DNA of 21,820 nucleotides from Pleurotus ostreatus/Saccharomyces cerevisiae fusant (lineage: Eukaryota > Opisthokonta): positions 1 to 21,820 of the forward strand of contig JAMQCK010000480.1 in the NCBI GenBank assembly GCA_024196135.1, in the 5' to 3' direction. Positions 1 through 11,500 of this stretch are shown piece by piece. The stretch's first letter is position 1; the number at the start of each line of letters is the position of its first letter. The notes under the pieces are model-generated. The model was not told the origin of the DNA and did not search any database. It was given only the letters and a program-made list of their open reading frames with translations. The position numbers were made by a program, and so were the translations under genes.

Positions 1-1306
1 GCGTTCGTGCTGTAGTCCCAGGTGCCGTTGCCGAAGAGGTTCCACTCGTTTGGCGTCGAGCGCATCATGGGTTCTTGGTGGCTGTAAGACTGGTGGTGAG
101 TATCGTTATATACGAAAGGCAGTAGCGGTGGAAGGGGCTAGCGATATGAGGGAACGCGATAGAGATTGAGAGACTGAGAAGGTGATAAACGCACCTCGTA
201 CCCATCACCACGCCGTAATAGTCCGCCATCGGCTGGTTGAGCTCGTCGTCGATGCAGAACGCGCTGCCCCACATGGCTACAGAGCCCCGTCAGCATCTGC
301 CAGGACTTGCAGCGCCCCTCATCATTTACCTGGCCACAAATGATTCGCCTTCAGTCGAAGGATGAGCTCAAACCTGGTGCATGGCCGTCAGCTTTCAAGC
401 TCCATGCTTAAGCCCATCGAGACCAGACTAACGAACACTCACAACTTCTCATAGAAATGATGATTGAACGGCGAGTGCATCAGCTCCGAGAGCGTGCCAT
501 TCGTGAACTTTGCCTTGGCCCAGTTCGACAACGCGGGCTCCTCATCGTTGAGGAAGACGCCGCGGTACTTGACCGTGGGCGGGCCTTGCGCGCATGGGAG
601 GAGGTAGACCTCGTCGTGCTTCGTGATGGGGACATCGGCCCACCTAAGTGGCCATAGTTAGGACATGTAGATATGGGAATCTATATGGAAGAACAGAATA
701 CGCGGGAAGCAGTTGAAATGCTCGCAGCAAAAGATTCACAGCGGGAAATCGATATGTGGGAAGGAAGAGATACGCGGGGCGCCGCACATATCGACACTAG
801 GGCACAAAAACTCACCAGTACCATGGGGAAACGCCGATCTGTTCAGAGAACTCGTAGACGCCGAAGATTGTACCGCGTTTGTCCGACCCGGCAATAACGT
901 ACGCGTTCTCGACGCCAGGGAGCGCGTCGGAAGCCGGTCCGCTGACGAACTTCTCCCACTGGCCGGTGAGCGCGCTGAGGTCCACGGCGGACGAGTTCGA
1001 TAGCTGGGAGATAATCGTGGAGTTGATGCTGCCGACGACGAGTGCGGTGGCGGGGAGTGTCTCGAGGTCGGTGAGGTTGAAGGCGGCGGGGGCGGTACCG
1101 GTCACGTTCGCGACGTCGACGATGAAGTCGGCCACGGCGCGGTGCACGCCGGGGAAGTCGTCCTCGGAGGTGATGATGGTCGCGCCGACGAGGGGAAAGC
1201 CGCCAGACGACGCGTCAAAAGAGACGCAGTTGCCCTCGCTCAGCGCATAGACCCGCTGAGCAGCCAAGGACGCCGCCACAAGGGCCGCGCGACTGAACAT
1301 TGACAT
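1..1306 (-). CDS. GH115 family glycoside hydrolase (xylan alpha-1,2-glucuronidase), N-terminal part, secreted
   Basis: Exons by complement: 816-1306, 443-643, 330-373, 195-276, 1-81 (continues off the left edge). All four junctions keep frame with GT-AG introns. About 300 residues are visible of a family that is usually 900 or more. The start is the ATG at 1306; the four codons before it begin with TTG. A signal peptide follows (MSMFSRAALVAASLAAQ..., cleavage near residue 21). GH115 landmarks are GVYEFSEQIGVSPWYWWADVP ending near residue 169 (split by intron 1), FLNDEEP at 194-200, NHLWPAMWGSAF across exons 3-4, and MGTSHQEPMMR at 270-280, followed by GTWDY. Known for the family: removal of (4-O-methyl)glucuronic acid side chains from glucuronoxylan outside the cell. 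The catalytic half lies mostly outside the window, so activity cannot be judged. Family assignment is secure; the exact substrate is inferred from the family. Confidence 0.9.
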
Positions 1307-1941
1307 CTTGCCGTTCAAGTCCGAGTCTCAAAGGTTTGTGCTGCTGCTGCAAGGACGAACACGGAACGCAAATCGCGCCAGCGCCTCCCTATATACCCTT
1401 CTAGCTCGCCTCTAAACCCGAACTCCGAGGTCAGACGACTGGCCGGCAGCCATAACAGAGGGCGATCTGCAGTTTCTCCGACGTTTCCCTCTGCCCGGAC
1501 CGCGCAGCGACGCGGATTTTGTCCCCGCCCAGGAGGGCTCGTGACCGCGATTGCGGGGAAAAGGACATATCAGGCCAGGTACCCGGGGGATACTGCTGCT
1601 CCGGCCTCTCAGAGGCTGTGGTACGGATTTTCTGCACGCAGCAGGGGCGGGATGACGCGCGGGCTGGACTGAGGAACGTGCACTTGGCGCTGCTGGGGGT
1701 GTTAAATAGGTGAGCCGCCGTGAGGCGGGGGGATTTGTACGCACGGCAGGGCGGTAAGGGAGGGGACTGAGGGGTTTGAGGCAGGCCTTGAGTCCGAGGG
1801 ACGAGCATTGACAATAATCATACAGTGCGATGGTACGCATAGGTAGGTTACGAGACTGTAATCTGCGTTGGTATCAGCATATGGGCTATACCATGGACTG
1901 ACTGTTGCGCACCTAGATATTCCACGGCTCCACGGAATGTA
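1307..1941. other. Intergenic region: GH115 promoter and 3' flank of the membrane-protein gene
   Basis: No convincing gene. The open frames at 1412-1840 (-) are Arg/Pro/Ser-rich and lack splice-compatible partners. Several GC-rich G(C/T)GG(A/G)G-like hexamers of the CreA/Mig1 type occur (near 1552, 1582, 1690 and 1725), but their number is not far above expectation in GC-rich DNA. Read here as upstream regulatory sequence for the GH115 gene. Confidence 0.4.
1389..1396 (-). promoter_or_regulatory. TATA box of the GH115 gene
   Basis: On the minus strand this reads GTATATAG, about 84 bases upstream of the GH115 start codon, a usual spacing for fungal TATA promoters. The best such element in this intergenic region. 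Confidence 0.55.
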
Positions 1942-2457
1942 CTACTTCGACCATACGCCTTCACTAGATGATCGAGGTTCTGCACCGTCGTGTTGACCAT
2001 CAGGAAGGCTAGTGATCGGCTTCGCGGGGGAGGGTGTCATGGATCGCGCTCGCTCTTCTAGCAAGTCTTGTGCGGTCGTGAGTTCTGTGTTGTCTTCTTC
2101 GTCCTCGTCATCCACAATAAACTCCTCCACTGTAGGCCCGTCATCGTCGCTCAGACGTATTTGTCCATCCGGTCGCCCAGTCAACGTCTTCAATCTGCAC
2201 AACGAGCCTTAGCTATGCATTCGCGTTCAAGCCGCGGTACACGCACTGATGAGACACCACTTTGCGCAGAGCGTCTGCTCTTCTCCACAGGAGGAAGCAT
2301 ATGCAGAGTCCAGCGAGGGTGAATAGGAATATGAGAGGTATGTTGCCAATGGGCTGCGGCTTGCTGGGTACCTCCTTCGGCTCTAAAGCAATCACTTATT
2401 CGACAATCTTGTCGCAAAAATGCGTATATGCGGACCTCCAGGCGTCAATGCGGGCAT
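1942..2457 (-). CDS. Small single-pass membrane protein with acidic cytoplasmic tail, unknown function
   Basis: Proposed exons by complement: 2436-2457, 2247-2382, 1942-2194, giving 136 residues in one frame. Residues about 22-40 (IPLIFLFTLAGLCICFLLW) form a strong transmembrane helix followed at once by RR, so the positive-inside rule puts the N-terminus outside and the tail in the cytoplasm. The tail holds a very acidic patch (EEFIVDDEDEEDN) followed by a Ser/Pro-rich end. Intron 2 has clear borders (GTGCGT...TGTGCAG). Intron 1 uses a weak donor (GTCCGC), so the first seven residues are uncertain, and the helix and tail could instead be the 3' end of a longer gene. I found no ectodomain upstream. 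I do not recognise the family; a tail of this kind is seen in sorting receptors and Golgi proteases, but nothing else supports that. Confidence 0.5.
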
Positions 2458-2921
2458 AGTGATGTCAAAAAGATGAACGTCAAAGGCAAGCTATGGCATT
2501 GTAACTTAGGCGCCCGTTGGCGGACAGCGACCGCGCCGGCAGCTTCGGGCCGACGTCTGGATTGATCCGGCGGTGGTTGGACTTGCGCCCGAGTCCCGAC
2601 TCCTTGCTTTCGACTGTGATGGGCTCCGTTTTTGGCAGGGATAGTCGTTGGGACAGGAGACCGTGGCTTCAGCCCTGAAGAAGACCATCATAATGCAATG
2701 CATACTTCTTCTAAACCGAAGGCAGCGATGGACTTGTAAAAGCCATGGTTAGACCTTGAGGCATCGATAAACCTGGCGCTTGCTGGGCCACAGCATGTTC
2801 TCCACGCGCTTTTCGAAGTTCCCTGCGCACGTTACTGTAAGGTGTGTTCATCTCCGGATCCGATAGGCGCCCTCCATTCTATCCATCCTTCCTCGACCAC
2901 CATACATCTATCGTACTTAAC
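2458..2921. other. Divergent intergenic region
   Basis: Lies between the putative minus-strand membrane-protein gene and the plus-strand kinase-like gene, so it would hold both promoters. The short open frame at 2506-2703 (-) is Arg/Ser-rich and matches nothing I recognise. No TATA box or repeat seen. Confidence 0.35.
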
Positions 2922-4498
2922 ATGGCGTGCAAGCCTCCCGAAGTAGCTGCCCTCGTCGGTGAGTACTCGCACCGTGCCTTTCAGAGCCGTGTATGCAACT
3001 CCTTGTTGTCCAGACACCTATATCGGAAGCAACTATGCGCTCTACGCTGTTCGGATGCACCGCCGTGTCGTCGTCTTCCACGCCCGCTGCCTCCCTGCGT
3101 ATGCCCAATACCATAACGCCAAGGACCCATTCAGGTGCATCAGCGACGAGGCGACGGTAAAGGACCACAAGGACGCACAGCGGCAGTGGGTCGCCGATCT
3201 GAAAGTCATAGTGAGTAGGCGCCCGGCTTGCCGACCCTGTAGAATAAGGAAATGAGCGTTGACCTGTGTATTCGCAGCAAGAAAACCTGGAGTCTATCTG
3301 TTGGGAAATCAGCCCTTGGGTATACCTAGATAGAGAGCGTCGGGAAATCATCCCAAGGGTGATTTCAAGGAACCACCGCATCAGGACACCCTGCTGGACT
3401 GAAATTGTGGACGAAAGCGAGATCGTGCGTACATGTCACCTTACATACCTTCCGACATGCTCACCTCCCAATGCAGTTCTTGACCAAATTCATCAGCGCC
3501 TACCACCGCCAAGGCGCTTGTCGTGGTCTACATATAGGTGCGTATATATCCCTTTGCAGTCGATCCCTTTCTGACCGTTCCACAGAATTCTTCCGCGGCT
3601 GGAACGACGACACCTTGCGCGACATCGAACGCGGCATGGATGCCTACCAGGCGCTCAAGCGCGCAGACTTGCTGGAATACGCGCATGACATCTACGGCCA
3701 CATCAGCAGCGAGGACAGGGTCGTGGGATATGTGACTGGTGGGCACCCTCACTCGTACTATCACTGGACATCTTGCTCACCGCCTCGCAGAACCGATGTA
3801 GGCTAACTCCCTTCTGAGCGCTTCCCAGCCTCATATGTATCCGATCTTACCACCATCTCATATGTATCCCTATAGGACCGGCCGCACCATCCAACCCCGC
3901 GACAAGAAACTCGTCTACAGCGCCGTCGCGCGCCTGCATCGCGCAGGCCTTTGCTACGCGGGCTTCCATGAGAGCAACACCCTACCGAGCTTCAGCAGGA
4001 GCGGACTCCAGACGCGCCTCAAGCGCGATGTAGCGCAGTCGGGGTTCTGCGCGAGCAATTTGCTGATTTACGCTGAGGAAAGTGGGTCTGCCAACGGCCA
4101 GTGCGAGGCCGTCGAAGTCGTCGGCCGCGTCAGGTTCATCGACCTCGCCGGGGTTGAGCCTGCGAGCGACGAAGGAAACAGGCTAGACTGGGAGAGCGTC
4201 GAGAGGCTGTTCGCGGAGGATGATGAGGGAACGAGGACGAGGTGCGTACCCAACTGCATCTTCCTAGTACCATACCCTACTTTCGACCTCGAGCTGACGT
4301 CTTCCCGCTAGCTGGCCCTCGCCATCAGAGGCTCAAGACTCCTACATCGTCATCCCCTCGTACCCAAGATGCATGGACCTCCGAGCTTTCTTGCCGCAAA
4401 GCCGCAATATTTCTCCTCCCACTTCACAGTCGCAGGAGAAGCGCAAGCAATTCATTCAATCGCTCGGGGAGAATGAGAGTAGTGCAGGAAGTCAGTAG
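2922..4498 (+). CDS. Degenerate protein kinase-like protein (probable pseudokinase)
   Basis: Exons: 2922-2958, 3014-3210, 3278-3424, 3477-3537, 3586-3754, 3876-4241, 4312-4498, giving about 387 residues. All junctions keep phase; the donor at 3755 (GTACTA) is weak and that junction is the least certain. The C-terminal half resembles a kinase C-lobe: GYVTG, then PRDKKLVYSAVARLHRAGL (about 211-229), then YAGFHESN (231-238) where active relatives have an H-x-D-x-x-x-x-N catalytic loop, then VRFIDLAG (D293) in the DFG position. The catalytic Asp position is Gly233, while the loop Asn and the metal-binding Asp appear kept. No clear Gly-rich loop or VAIK lysine is visible at the N-terminus. It resembles orphan kinase-like families that are expanded in basidiomycetes. 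Inference: a non-catalytic or atypical kinase fold of unknown role. Gene reality is well supported by the spliced frame; function is weak. Confidence 0.65.
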
Positions 4499-4916
4499 GA
4501 ATCGGATTGAGGAGATGGAGGTCCGGGGATTCAAGAAGAAATTAAATCATTTCCTTCCATGTACTATGAGCCTGTGCTATATTTTATTTTGTTGGTATCA
4601 TGTATCCAGATCCTTTGATGCAGCTTTTGCTTGAGTCGAAGTTGAACAGTGGTCACGTGGATATTCGCGGCGAATGCCGATCTCGGTCCCGAGAATTGGT
4701 GCCGCTCCTGCCGGTCGTCGTTGAACTTCCATTAATCGGGCGCGAGGCATTGCGCTTGTAGCAAATTACACATACACAGGAAAGAAGATCGAAGGAAGGG
4801 GTAGGAAGTCGTGACAGGGTCGTAGTGAATATGACGTGCTACAAAGGTTGTCCAGTGTCCTATCCAGCCAAGGCGGAAAATGATAGGTTGCGGATGGGAG
4901 GGACCAGGGTATAATC
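4499..4916. other. Convergent intergenic region with one CACGTG site
   Basis: The 3' flanks of the kinase-like gene (+) and the FAD oxidase (-) meet here. An ATTAAA at 4541-4546 could serve as polyadenylation signal for the plus-strand gene. GGTCACGTGG at 4651-4660 holds a perfect RTCACRTG (CDEI-type) site. No coding frame is supported. Confidence 0.45.
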
Positions 4917-6798
4917 TCATACGACGCCGATGATCTGACCAACAACACTTGCGAATGTCTTGTTGGGGTCGTAACGTTCGCGAACTGCGGCGAAGCGGGC
5001 GAGGATCTGGTGGTTGGCAACAATGGGAAAGAAGAGGGCGCAGGCAAAGATGAGAAAGAGTGAGCAGAAGAAGTGGACAGAAGCAACGCACATCGGGATC
5101 CAAGTTCTTCACGCTCTTCTGGAAGATCTCGCGCGTGTTCTTTGTCCAGTGAGGCCGGCAGGGAAACTCGTTGATCAGCGTCTCCGCGAGGTTCGCATCT
5201 GCCAGGTCGTCAGTAAATTCCCGCTAACCCCAAAGCGAGAGTGACTTGACGCACAGAACGGCTCGTTGTACCGCACTCCGCTATCCGGGAGATACGTCGG
5301 GAAGTCGAACATGATCGTCCCCTTGCTCCAATCCGCGTCCGTGTTCTTCGGCAGCGTGCTCGTCTGGCTCAACAAATCATCGAACACCTGGCCAAACTTG
5401 ATATTAATCCCCGACCGATACGTCGACGTCATCAGATGGCCATCTTGCTCGCTCTCGTCGAACAATTCACGAATGCGCTGGAGCATCGCATTCGCCTGCG
5501 TAACCGGAAACGCAAGCTCGAGCGTCTTTCCGCGCAGGTTGTAGTCCCACTCCGGTTTGGTGTTCGGGTACAGCCCGCCAATGAGCGAGTCGTACGACCA
5601 GCCGTTGACGGGCCAGAAGAGCGCGGCGATGTCGCTGTTCTTGTCGTGGAAGTTGGGCGCGGACCAGATGCTGAAGAAGAGGGTTTCGGTGCTGAGGTTG
5701 ACGAGCGAGCTGTTGGCGCCGTTTTCAAGGAGGGTTTTGGCGGTGTTGCCCTCGAACGAGCTGACGGAGAAGGTGCTTTGGAAGCCTTCGCCGAAGGCGT
5801 CGTTGGGGACGACTTCGTAGGTGCGCTGAGATGGAATATGAGTAGTTTTCAAGTGGTTTTGATACGCACACGCACGTAGTGAAATTTCTTCTGGCCAGGC
5901 CACCACCAGAAGTTGGCGGTCGGGTACGGGTTGATCATTCCGTAGATATCGCCCTCGAGTACATCCTTCTCGTCCAGGCTGGAAGGAAATGTCAGCTCGA
6001 TACTTTCTCAGTACTGACCGCAACGTACATCTTTTGGTCTGCTGCCAACTTGAACTCAGGGAAGATCTTCACCGTCACTCGGGCGATGATTCCAAGCAGG
6101 CCCAAGCTCGTCGTCGCCGCACGCCAGTCGTCCGTGTCGCCGTGCTCCGCCTCGCTCAAATGCACGAACGTGCCGTTCGCGAGAAGCAAGTCGATAGCAG
6201 CGGCCGCTCCCGCGACGTCGGCGGGCTGCGAAAGCGCAGAGCGATGCGCGCCCATAGCGAGCGCGCCAGCGACGGTGATGTTCCAGTTCACGAGCGAGTA
6301 GCCGATGGATGTGTTGCGCTCGTGCAGGTAGTCTGCGAGCTCGAAGAACGTGACGCCCGCCTCGATGGTCACGCTGCCAACGCCGGCTGGTATGCGAAGT
6401 TAGTATACTTCCGCCAAGCGAAAAAGGATTTGACTGACATTCATCCGGTGCAGTGAAATTGCTGAAGCCCGCGAGCGCCTCGGTGACGATTATGACCGTG
6501 TTCGGGTCGTCCGTGCACATCGTGTCTGGGGTGGGTTGAGCGCTTCGATCTCGAGAAGGCCGTCGAGCTACGTACCATACCACATATGGCCCTTCCCCGA
6601 CGCACGCACTGGCACGCCATTATCAGACGCGTTCTTGACGAGCGCAGCCATCTCGTCGATCGTCGTCGGGTGATACACCGCTGCAACCTCATTGCAAGCC
6701 GGAAATCCGGGTCCGTCGAATGTGTTGTATGGGTCCGCGCGTGCAGCGGGAGCAACGACGGCGGCGAGCAGCGCGAGGAAGGAGGAGAAGCGGGCCAT
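4917..6798 (-). CDS. Secreted FAD-dependent oxidoreductase (VAO fold, ALO-type C-terminal domain)
   Basis: Exons by complement: 6576-6798, 6439-6525, 6029-6386, 5876-5978, 5255-5825, 5092-5198, 4917-5006; 512 residues, all phases consistent. At the fourth donor two overlapping GTGCGT sites (5875 or 5869) are possible and would add or remove Val-Arg. A signal peptide covers about residues 1-21 (MARFSSFLALLAAVVAPAAR). An FAD-binding type 4 domain follows: PVRASGKGHMWY, with His71 in the position that carries covalent FAD in many relatives, then GAGVTFFEL-like sequence near 113 and TVAGALAMGAHRSAL at 141-155. The C-terminal half is of the D-arabinono/L-gulono-lactone oxidase type, with HWTKN at 464-468 and DPNKTF near the end. 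Known for the family: oxidation of aldonolactones, alditols or sugars with O2, giving H2O2. Secretion argues against a role in making erythroascorbate, which uses a mitochondrial ALO. Substrate unknown. Confidence 0.88.
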
Positions 6799-7364
6799 GG
6801 TTGGTTACCCCGAAGCGTATGCAAGTCCCTCCGAGGCGCAGGTCGCCCCGTCGCCAACGCCCGAGTTATAAGCCAGAGAGCCGTTGCTTCGCATGGCCAT
6901 GCATGTGTTTCCTACCCTGTCAGACTTCGAGGGAGACAGCCCAGGTGACTATAGAGGGCATCACGAGCATACGGCGGTGGCTGCTCGCACGCGAGGATCA
7001 GTGTTCGTTGGGCTGAGCTGTGGGACTAGTGAATTGAAGGAAGAGAAGGTCTTCCCAGCTAGCGGGCCGCGTTCGGAGGGCGACGTCCAGAATTCTTGTC
7101 GAAAGTGTTGATGTTTCTCCGGAGGTCTGGCACGTCGTCAGTGGGAGGTGGGAAGAAGCGCACCTGAACATAAGGAGCTTCAAGTCATGGGTCATCACGC
7201 CGCAGACGCCGCTATGATGGGCCAACGGCGACCAGCATGGACGTAGCAGTGTGTCTGCCATCGCCTCGATGTATGTCAGTCATGTTCGGGTCATTGCAAT
7301 TGTCTGTATTCCTCAGAATATATTCCTTGTCGGGAGCGACATAAGGGTCAAGAGCAAGGAGGGA
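6799..7364. other. Upstream region of the FAD oxidase gene
   Basis: Apart from the TATA-like box I see no gene, repeat or RNA here. Short open frames on both strands lack family resemblance and good splice partners. Confidence 0.4.
6866..6872 (-). promoter_or_regulatory. TATA-like box of the FAD oxidase gene
   Basis: Minus strand reads CTTATAA about 70 bases upstream of the oxidase start codon. Position and sequence fit a core promoter element; there is no other support. Confidence 0.45.
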
Positions 7365-7376
7365 TCAGTACATCAG
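7365..7376 (+). repeat. Left 12-bp direct repeat (candidate target site duplication)
   Basis: tcagtacatcag, identical to 8225-8236 and in the same orientation. The two copies directly border the inverted-repeat ends. The identity is exactly 12 bases: the bases on either side differ (a/t before, g/c after). Confidence 0.65.
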
Positions 7377-7378
7377 GA

Positions 7379-7414
7379 AACGCTATCGCTCCGACGGCGT
7401 CAGCATCACGTGAC
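7379..7414 (+). repeat. Left terminal inverted repeat with TCACGTGA core
   Basis: Matches the reverse complement of 8185-8220 at 34 of 36 positions. The innermost 16 bases, gtcagcatcacgtgac, are identical in both ends and include the palindrome TCACGTGA at 7406-7413. Confidence 0.75.
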
Positions 7415-7614
7415 TCGGCCCGCGGCCCGCGAGCTGGCCCCTGCCAGCGCTATAACCCTATAGTAGCTACCTGCGGTCATGAAATAAAGAAAGGGCAGCC
7501 AGATAACATCCAAACATTCTGTTTTGACACAAAAAGCGACGGAGAATGTCGTCAGCGATGGGCCTCTGCGCCTGCCTTAGCTGATATGTATTCAATTGCA
7601 GAGGCCAAAGTAAA

Positions 7615-7708
7615 GGCGGCATGCTGCAGTGGTCAAGTGCCGAAAGCGTTCGCACACTTAGCCGGAGGCGCGCCGTTCGAACCCGCGATGTGTTGTTGAT
7701 TTTTTTTT
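7615..7708 (+). pseudogene. tRNA-like segment with Pol III-type signals, apparently decayed
   Basis: ggcggca at 7615-7621 can pair with tgttgtt at 7691-7697 (four of the seven pairs are G-T). An A-box-like TGCTGCAGTGG follows at 7622-7632, a B-box-like GTTCGAACCC at 7675-7684, and a T9 run at 7700-7708 that would stop RNA polymerase III. The 84-base length and the GGAGGCGC before the B box resemble type II (Leu/Ser) tRNAs. However, no proper anticodon arm can be drawn, the D arm pairs badly, and the T arm and acceptor strand are two bases out of register. So this is not a functional tRNA as read; a tRNA-derived relic or chance similarity are both possible. Confidence 0.3.
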
Positions 7709-7993
7709 CTCGGCTGCGCTGCTTGGCACTATTCGAGCCTTTCAGGACATACTTTTCGTGTTGAATCTTCTCAGAGAGCATATAGCAGCTTCCATAAGGC
7801 ATATTTCTTTGAATATGCCCGAATATGAGGTCTTGAAACTGATTATTTTCATTTAAATCTGTATAATAAAGCAGGAGGCAGTATCAGTGCCTTGTCCCGT
7901 TGAATTAGGTCTTCCGGTGTTCTTGTAAACGCGACGCTACGCGCTCGGACAAAGCCTCGCGCTTGGAGTGCTGACATTGTTTGGCGTGGGAGT

Positions 7994-8010
7994 GTCACGT
8001 GATGCTGACG
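7994..8010 (+). repeat. Internal copy of the end motif with a CDEI-type site
   Basis: gtcacgtgatgctgacg, identical over 17 bases to 8185-8201 in the same orientation; its first 16 bases are the exact reverse complement of 7399-7414. The similarity stops there, so only the CACGTG-containing core is repeated internally. Confidence 0.7.
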
Positions 8011-8184
8011 GGGACAATACCTTTGTGCACCACGTCTCGTACCTACGACAAAAAGATACGGGTGTGAACTAAAGTATGTTGAAATAGCGCTATCCTCTAC
8101 AAGGATTCGGATACTTCTTGTGAGTCGCGGAACGTGAGGAAGACGGTGTACGAGAAGGGTGTGTATGTTTGTAGGTCCATGGCG

Positions 8185-8220
8185 GTCACGTGATGCTGAC
8201 GCTGTCGGAGCGACAGCGTT
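8185..8220 (-). repeat. Right terminal inverted repeat with TCACGTGA core
   Basis: Inverted partner of 7379-7414, with two mismatches, both transitions. It starts with gtcacgtgatgctgac on the plus strand and lies four bases inside the right 12-bp direct repeat. Confidence 0.75.
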
Positions 8221-8224
8221 CAGT

Positions 8225-8236
8225 TCAGTACATCAG
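8225..8236 (+). repeat. Right 12-bp direct repeat (candidate target site duplication)
   Basis: Second copy of tcagtacatcag; see 7365-7376. An exact 12-base match in this position next to both inverted ends is very unlikely by chance. Confidence 0.65.
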
Positions 8237-8564
8237 CAGCTACAAATAAACACTTGCCATTGTTCTCCCGCGGGCGGCATGCTTCCCACACTCATCACGC
8301 GCATCCGTCCGTTGTGCGAGAATACCAGCCGCATCTCAAAGCTCGAAGCCGAACACTGAGCGCTGTACCTGCTGAAATCAAAACATCAAACGCTGCCTTT
8401 ATCGGCCTGATCGAGTGAAGGTTACTGATGATCAAGACGCGGGCGGCGTGTTGGACAGGCCGGCGCTGCGCGTCTTGGTGCTGACTCTCATACTCACCCG
8501 ACAAGGCTGGCACTGTATACCTCCTCTCGCTTGATCTCCTGCTCTCATTGATGACCGGACTGTG
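8237..8564. other. Promoter and leader region of the DUF6535 gene
   Basis: No gene supported; the minus-strand frame at 8295-8582 starts at TTG and has no family resemblance. A tiny upstream frame (ATG at 8551, four codons, stop TGA at 8563-8565) overlaps the main ATG as TGATG. Confidence 0.4.
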
Positions 8565-11500
8565 ATGAGCCCACGACAGCAATCAGGTATGCCGTTGGTC
8601 GTTTCCCTTTTATAACATTTGATTTGATTGAACTACTTCGTCAGCTGGTTACACAGAAATTGAGAAGACTTCGGATGAGCCTGAAAATGAGGGGGAGGAC
8701 ATTATTGAACGGCCTCTCGAAGAACCGAAGGTCAACGCCTCGGATTCGCCCGGTCCCCGCAGGGCGCGTGCTCAGGCAAATAATATTGGAACCGGCGGCC
8801 GAGAGGAGACCTCTCGATTCTTTGGCATACCGAAATACTCGTCTGGTGGAAAGGGAGGGCGTGAGTACTTCTTGTTCACGCAGCGTCGTCATCTGTTCTC
8901 AATAACCGTAGTCGGCGACTACAGTGAGATTTATCCCGAGGATCCATACGGCGCCGAAGTAGGAGAGAATGCGCGCGTGTGGCGTGTCTACCTCGACGAA
9001 AGCGGCCAGTTCGACGATGACATGATACAGGGATTTCGAGACACCCTGGATGTGCATCTCGTGTTCGTAAGTCGGTCTCCTTACTGGAAGTTTCGTCTTC
9101 TAGAATCAATCACACAGGCTGCCCTCTTTTCTGCCGTTGTCACGACTTTTGTCGCCCAGACCTCGCAGGCGCTTCAACCCGATTACGGGCGTATCTCGGC
9201 TGCTATCCTGTTGGAACTGGTTGCGCTGCAGCGTGCGCGCTCGCCTGATGATGTACCGTCAGCAGGCGTAGACCTGGACTCGCTGTCTGCTACGACAGGA
9301 GATGTCTGGGTGAACGCGCTCTGGTTCACCACTCTTGGGCTTTCTTTGGCGACGGTGCTCATCGCAGTCCTGGTCAAGCAGTGGCTGCAGGTGTGTATCT
9401 TTACCGTCAACTAGAATCTGTTGAGCTCATTTGACGCGCAGGAATATGTGAAAACACCTTCCGGACCTCCACGCGATCGCGCTCTTATACGGCACATGCG
9501 ATATAAGGAGCTGGTCCGCTGGAAGGTCCCCTTCATCATCAGCCTCATTCCCGTACTACTGCACATATCCCTCGCCCTCTTCCTCGCCGGTCTCATCGTC
9601 TTCCTATACGCCCTATCCTTGCCTATAACGTGGACGGTTGCCGCCCTGACGGGTGTGACCTACTTGTTCTACCTTTGGACGCACGCTCTGGCGGTGGTTC
9701 ACTGGCAATGCACGTATCGGACACCCGTCACCCACGCTGTCCGTGATCTGCTGGGGCGTCTGGTCACGGCCTACTATGGCCTCAAACCTGCGCGCCTCAT
9801 ATCCCGGCTTCAACATTGGCCAGCGACTATGGCCAGAGTGGCCGAGTCTGGTGCACGGTGGCTCGTACGAAAGCGTGTCATCCTTTACACGTTATGGACG
9901 CATCCTGGCAGCACCCTCGCGCTCGTATGGGCGAGGGCGAAGGACATATTCACTTCTGACTCAGCGCTCCTACGTCCACCCAAATTCGCTGGCCAGGAAG
10001 AAGTCGCAGCAATCCGAATGCAGGGCGACCGACTCGACCAACCAATCCTGGACATGATGTTTGACAGCCTCACGTGGCTTTACACCAACTCGACGAACCT
10101 GTCGGCGCGAAATATCATCTCGGAGGCTTGCGCCGGATGGCCGTCCCCCCTCGCGCTCGACTCCAAGACGGAGGCCTGGCGAATGGGTCTGGGCGCGGTC
10201 CTTCCGAGCACCCTCCACGAAGTCATCGCGCCCGGCAAGCTCGACGACGAACGCGGCTGCCTCGGCTTCGAGCGCTGGGCGCGCAGCCTGTGCTGCATCG
10301 CCTGGGAGCCATTCGGCCTCATAACCGAGCGCCACGGCAGATTCATGCCCCTCTTCGGGCGGAATCTCGTGACGCACGAGGACTAGAACGTCGTCGCGGA
10401 GAAAATGCGCGAGGCGTCCGATACGCTGTGGACGAACCAGCAACTCGTCAGCCGCCTCCTTTGTCTGCGTCTGTTTTACCCCACGCAGGCGAGTCGGCGG
10501 TACAACCGCCATATCCCTGCACCGGACGATCTTCTGCGGGAGGTCAGGCAGATCGTGTTGAACCGCGATACGCGACTGGCGCCGGCGGTGTGGCACTTGC
10601 TGCTGGATTATGCGTGCCGCCGGATGCCCGCTGAGCCTACCATACTACTCCAGAAGCCGACCGCTCTACAGGCGATGGGCGTCGGCGGGTACTGCAGTCG
10701 GCACCCTCTGACGGATGAGGATATGATCGAGATCCAGCCCTGGCTCAAAGACGTGCTCCTGCTTGCTCAGGCTCGCAGCGTCTCGACAACGACAAGAGAC
10801 GGCAAATCCCGAACATCCCTCTATCGAGCGTGCGAAGGGCCGGCGACACTGCAAGAGGCTTGCGATTACCACAGTCACGTCAAGCAGCGGCTCACCGACT
10901 ATCTCTGCCTTGTACTTCTCGGGAACGACTTCACCCGAGCGCGCATTGGGCACTGGCGTGAGTGCTTTCGCACTTGCATGCGACAGTGTATCTGAACTCT
11001 CATTGTAGCGCAAGCATTGGCGCAACTGGCAGAATACCTTCGATGCGCAGACCTCCCGATCCCTAAATGGTTTGCAGACGCTTGTTGGGCCGAACTACAG
11101 TGTCTTGCACCCCAATTCCATCGTCAAGTCTGCCGAGTATTCCACGACAGCGCTGGCAGCGTGGATAACTTTCAGGGCTACGACATCGTCTACGCGTTCA
11201 TCGACGATGTGCGGCGGAACTTCGAGACAATATTTGTCCTCTACGAGGCCGCACGATATGACGCCGTTGGTGATCCTGAGATTCTCCACTCTCAGGCAAC
11301 CATCCCACAACGCTCGCGCCGGATTCTGAGGAGCGTATACACGGCAAGGGAGGACGAAGAGTTGAACACCGTGGAGCTGCCGATCCGCTGTGCTGCCCTC
11401 ATCCTCGAACTTGCCCTGGCGCGTACTGTGGATACAGAGATGACCCTTCTGCTTGAGCGCGCCATGCTTATCATCTTGAAAAATCGCCTTTTGGACTACG

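Larger units (their letters stand above)
7377..8224. mobile_element. Putative non-autonomous DNA transposon (MITE-like), 848 bp
   Basis: Bounded by a 12-bp direct repeat on both sides. Its ends are inverted repeats of 36 bases (7379-7414 against 8185-8220, 34 of 36 matching by hand). Outside these the outermost bases differ: 2 bases on the left (7377-7378) and 4 on the right (8221-8224). The interior has no credible coding frame and is partly AT-rich (about 7690-7880), unlike the GC-rich flanks. It contains a third copy of the end motif (7994-8010) and a tRNA-like segment ending in T9 (7615-7708). No transposase is visible, so it would depend on an enzyme from elsewhere. Terminal-inverted-repeat architecture is seen directly; the transposon reading is an inference. 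A 12-bp duplication is longer than usual for hAT (8) or Mutator-like (about 9-11) elements, so I assign no superfamily. Confidence 0.65.
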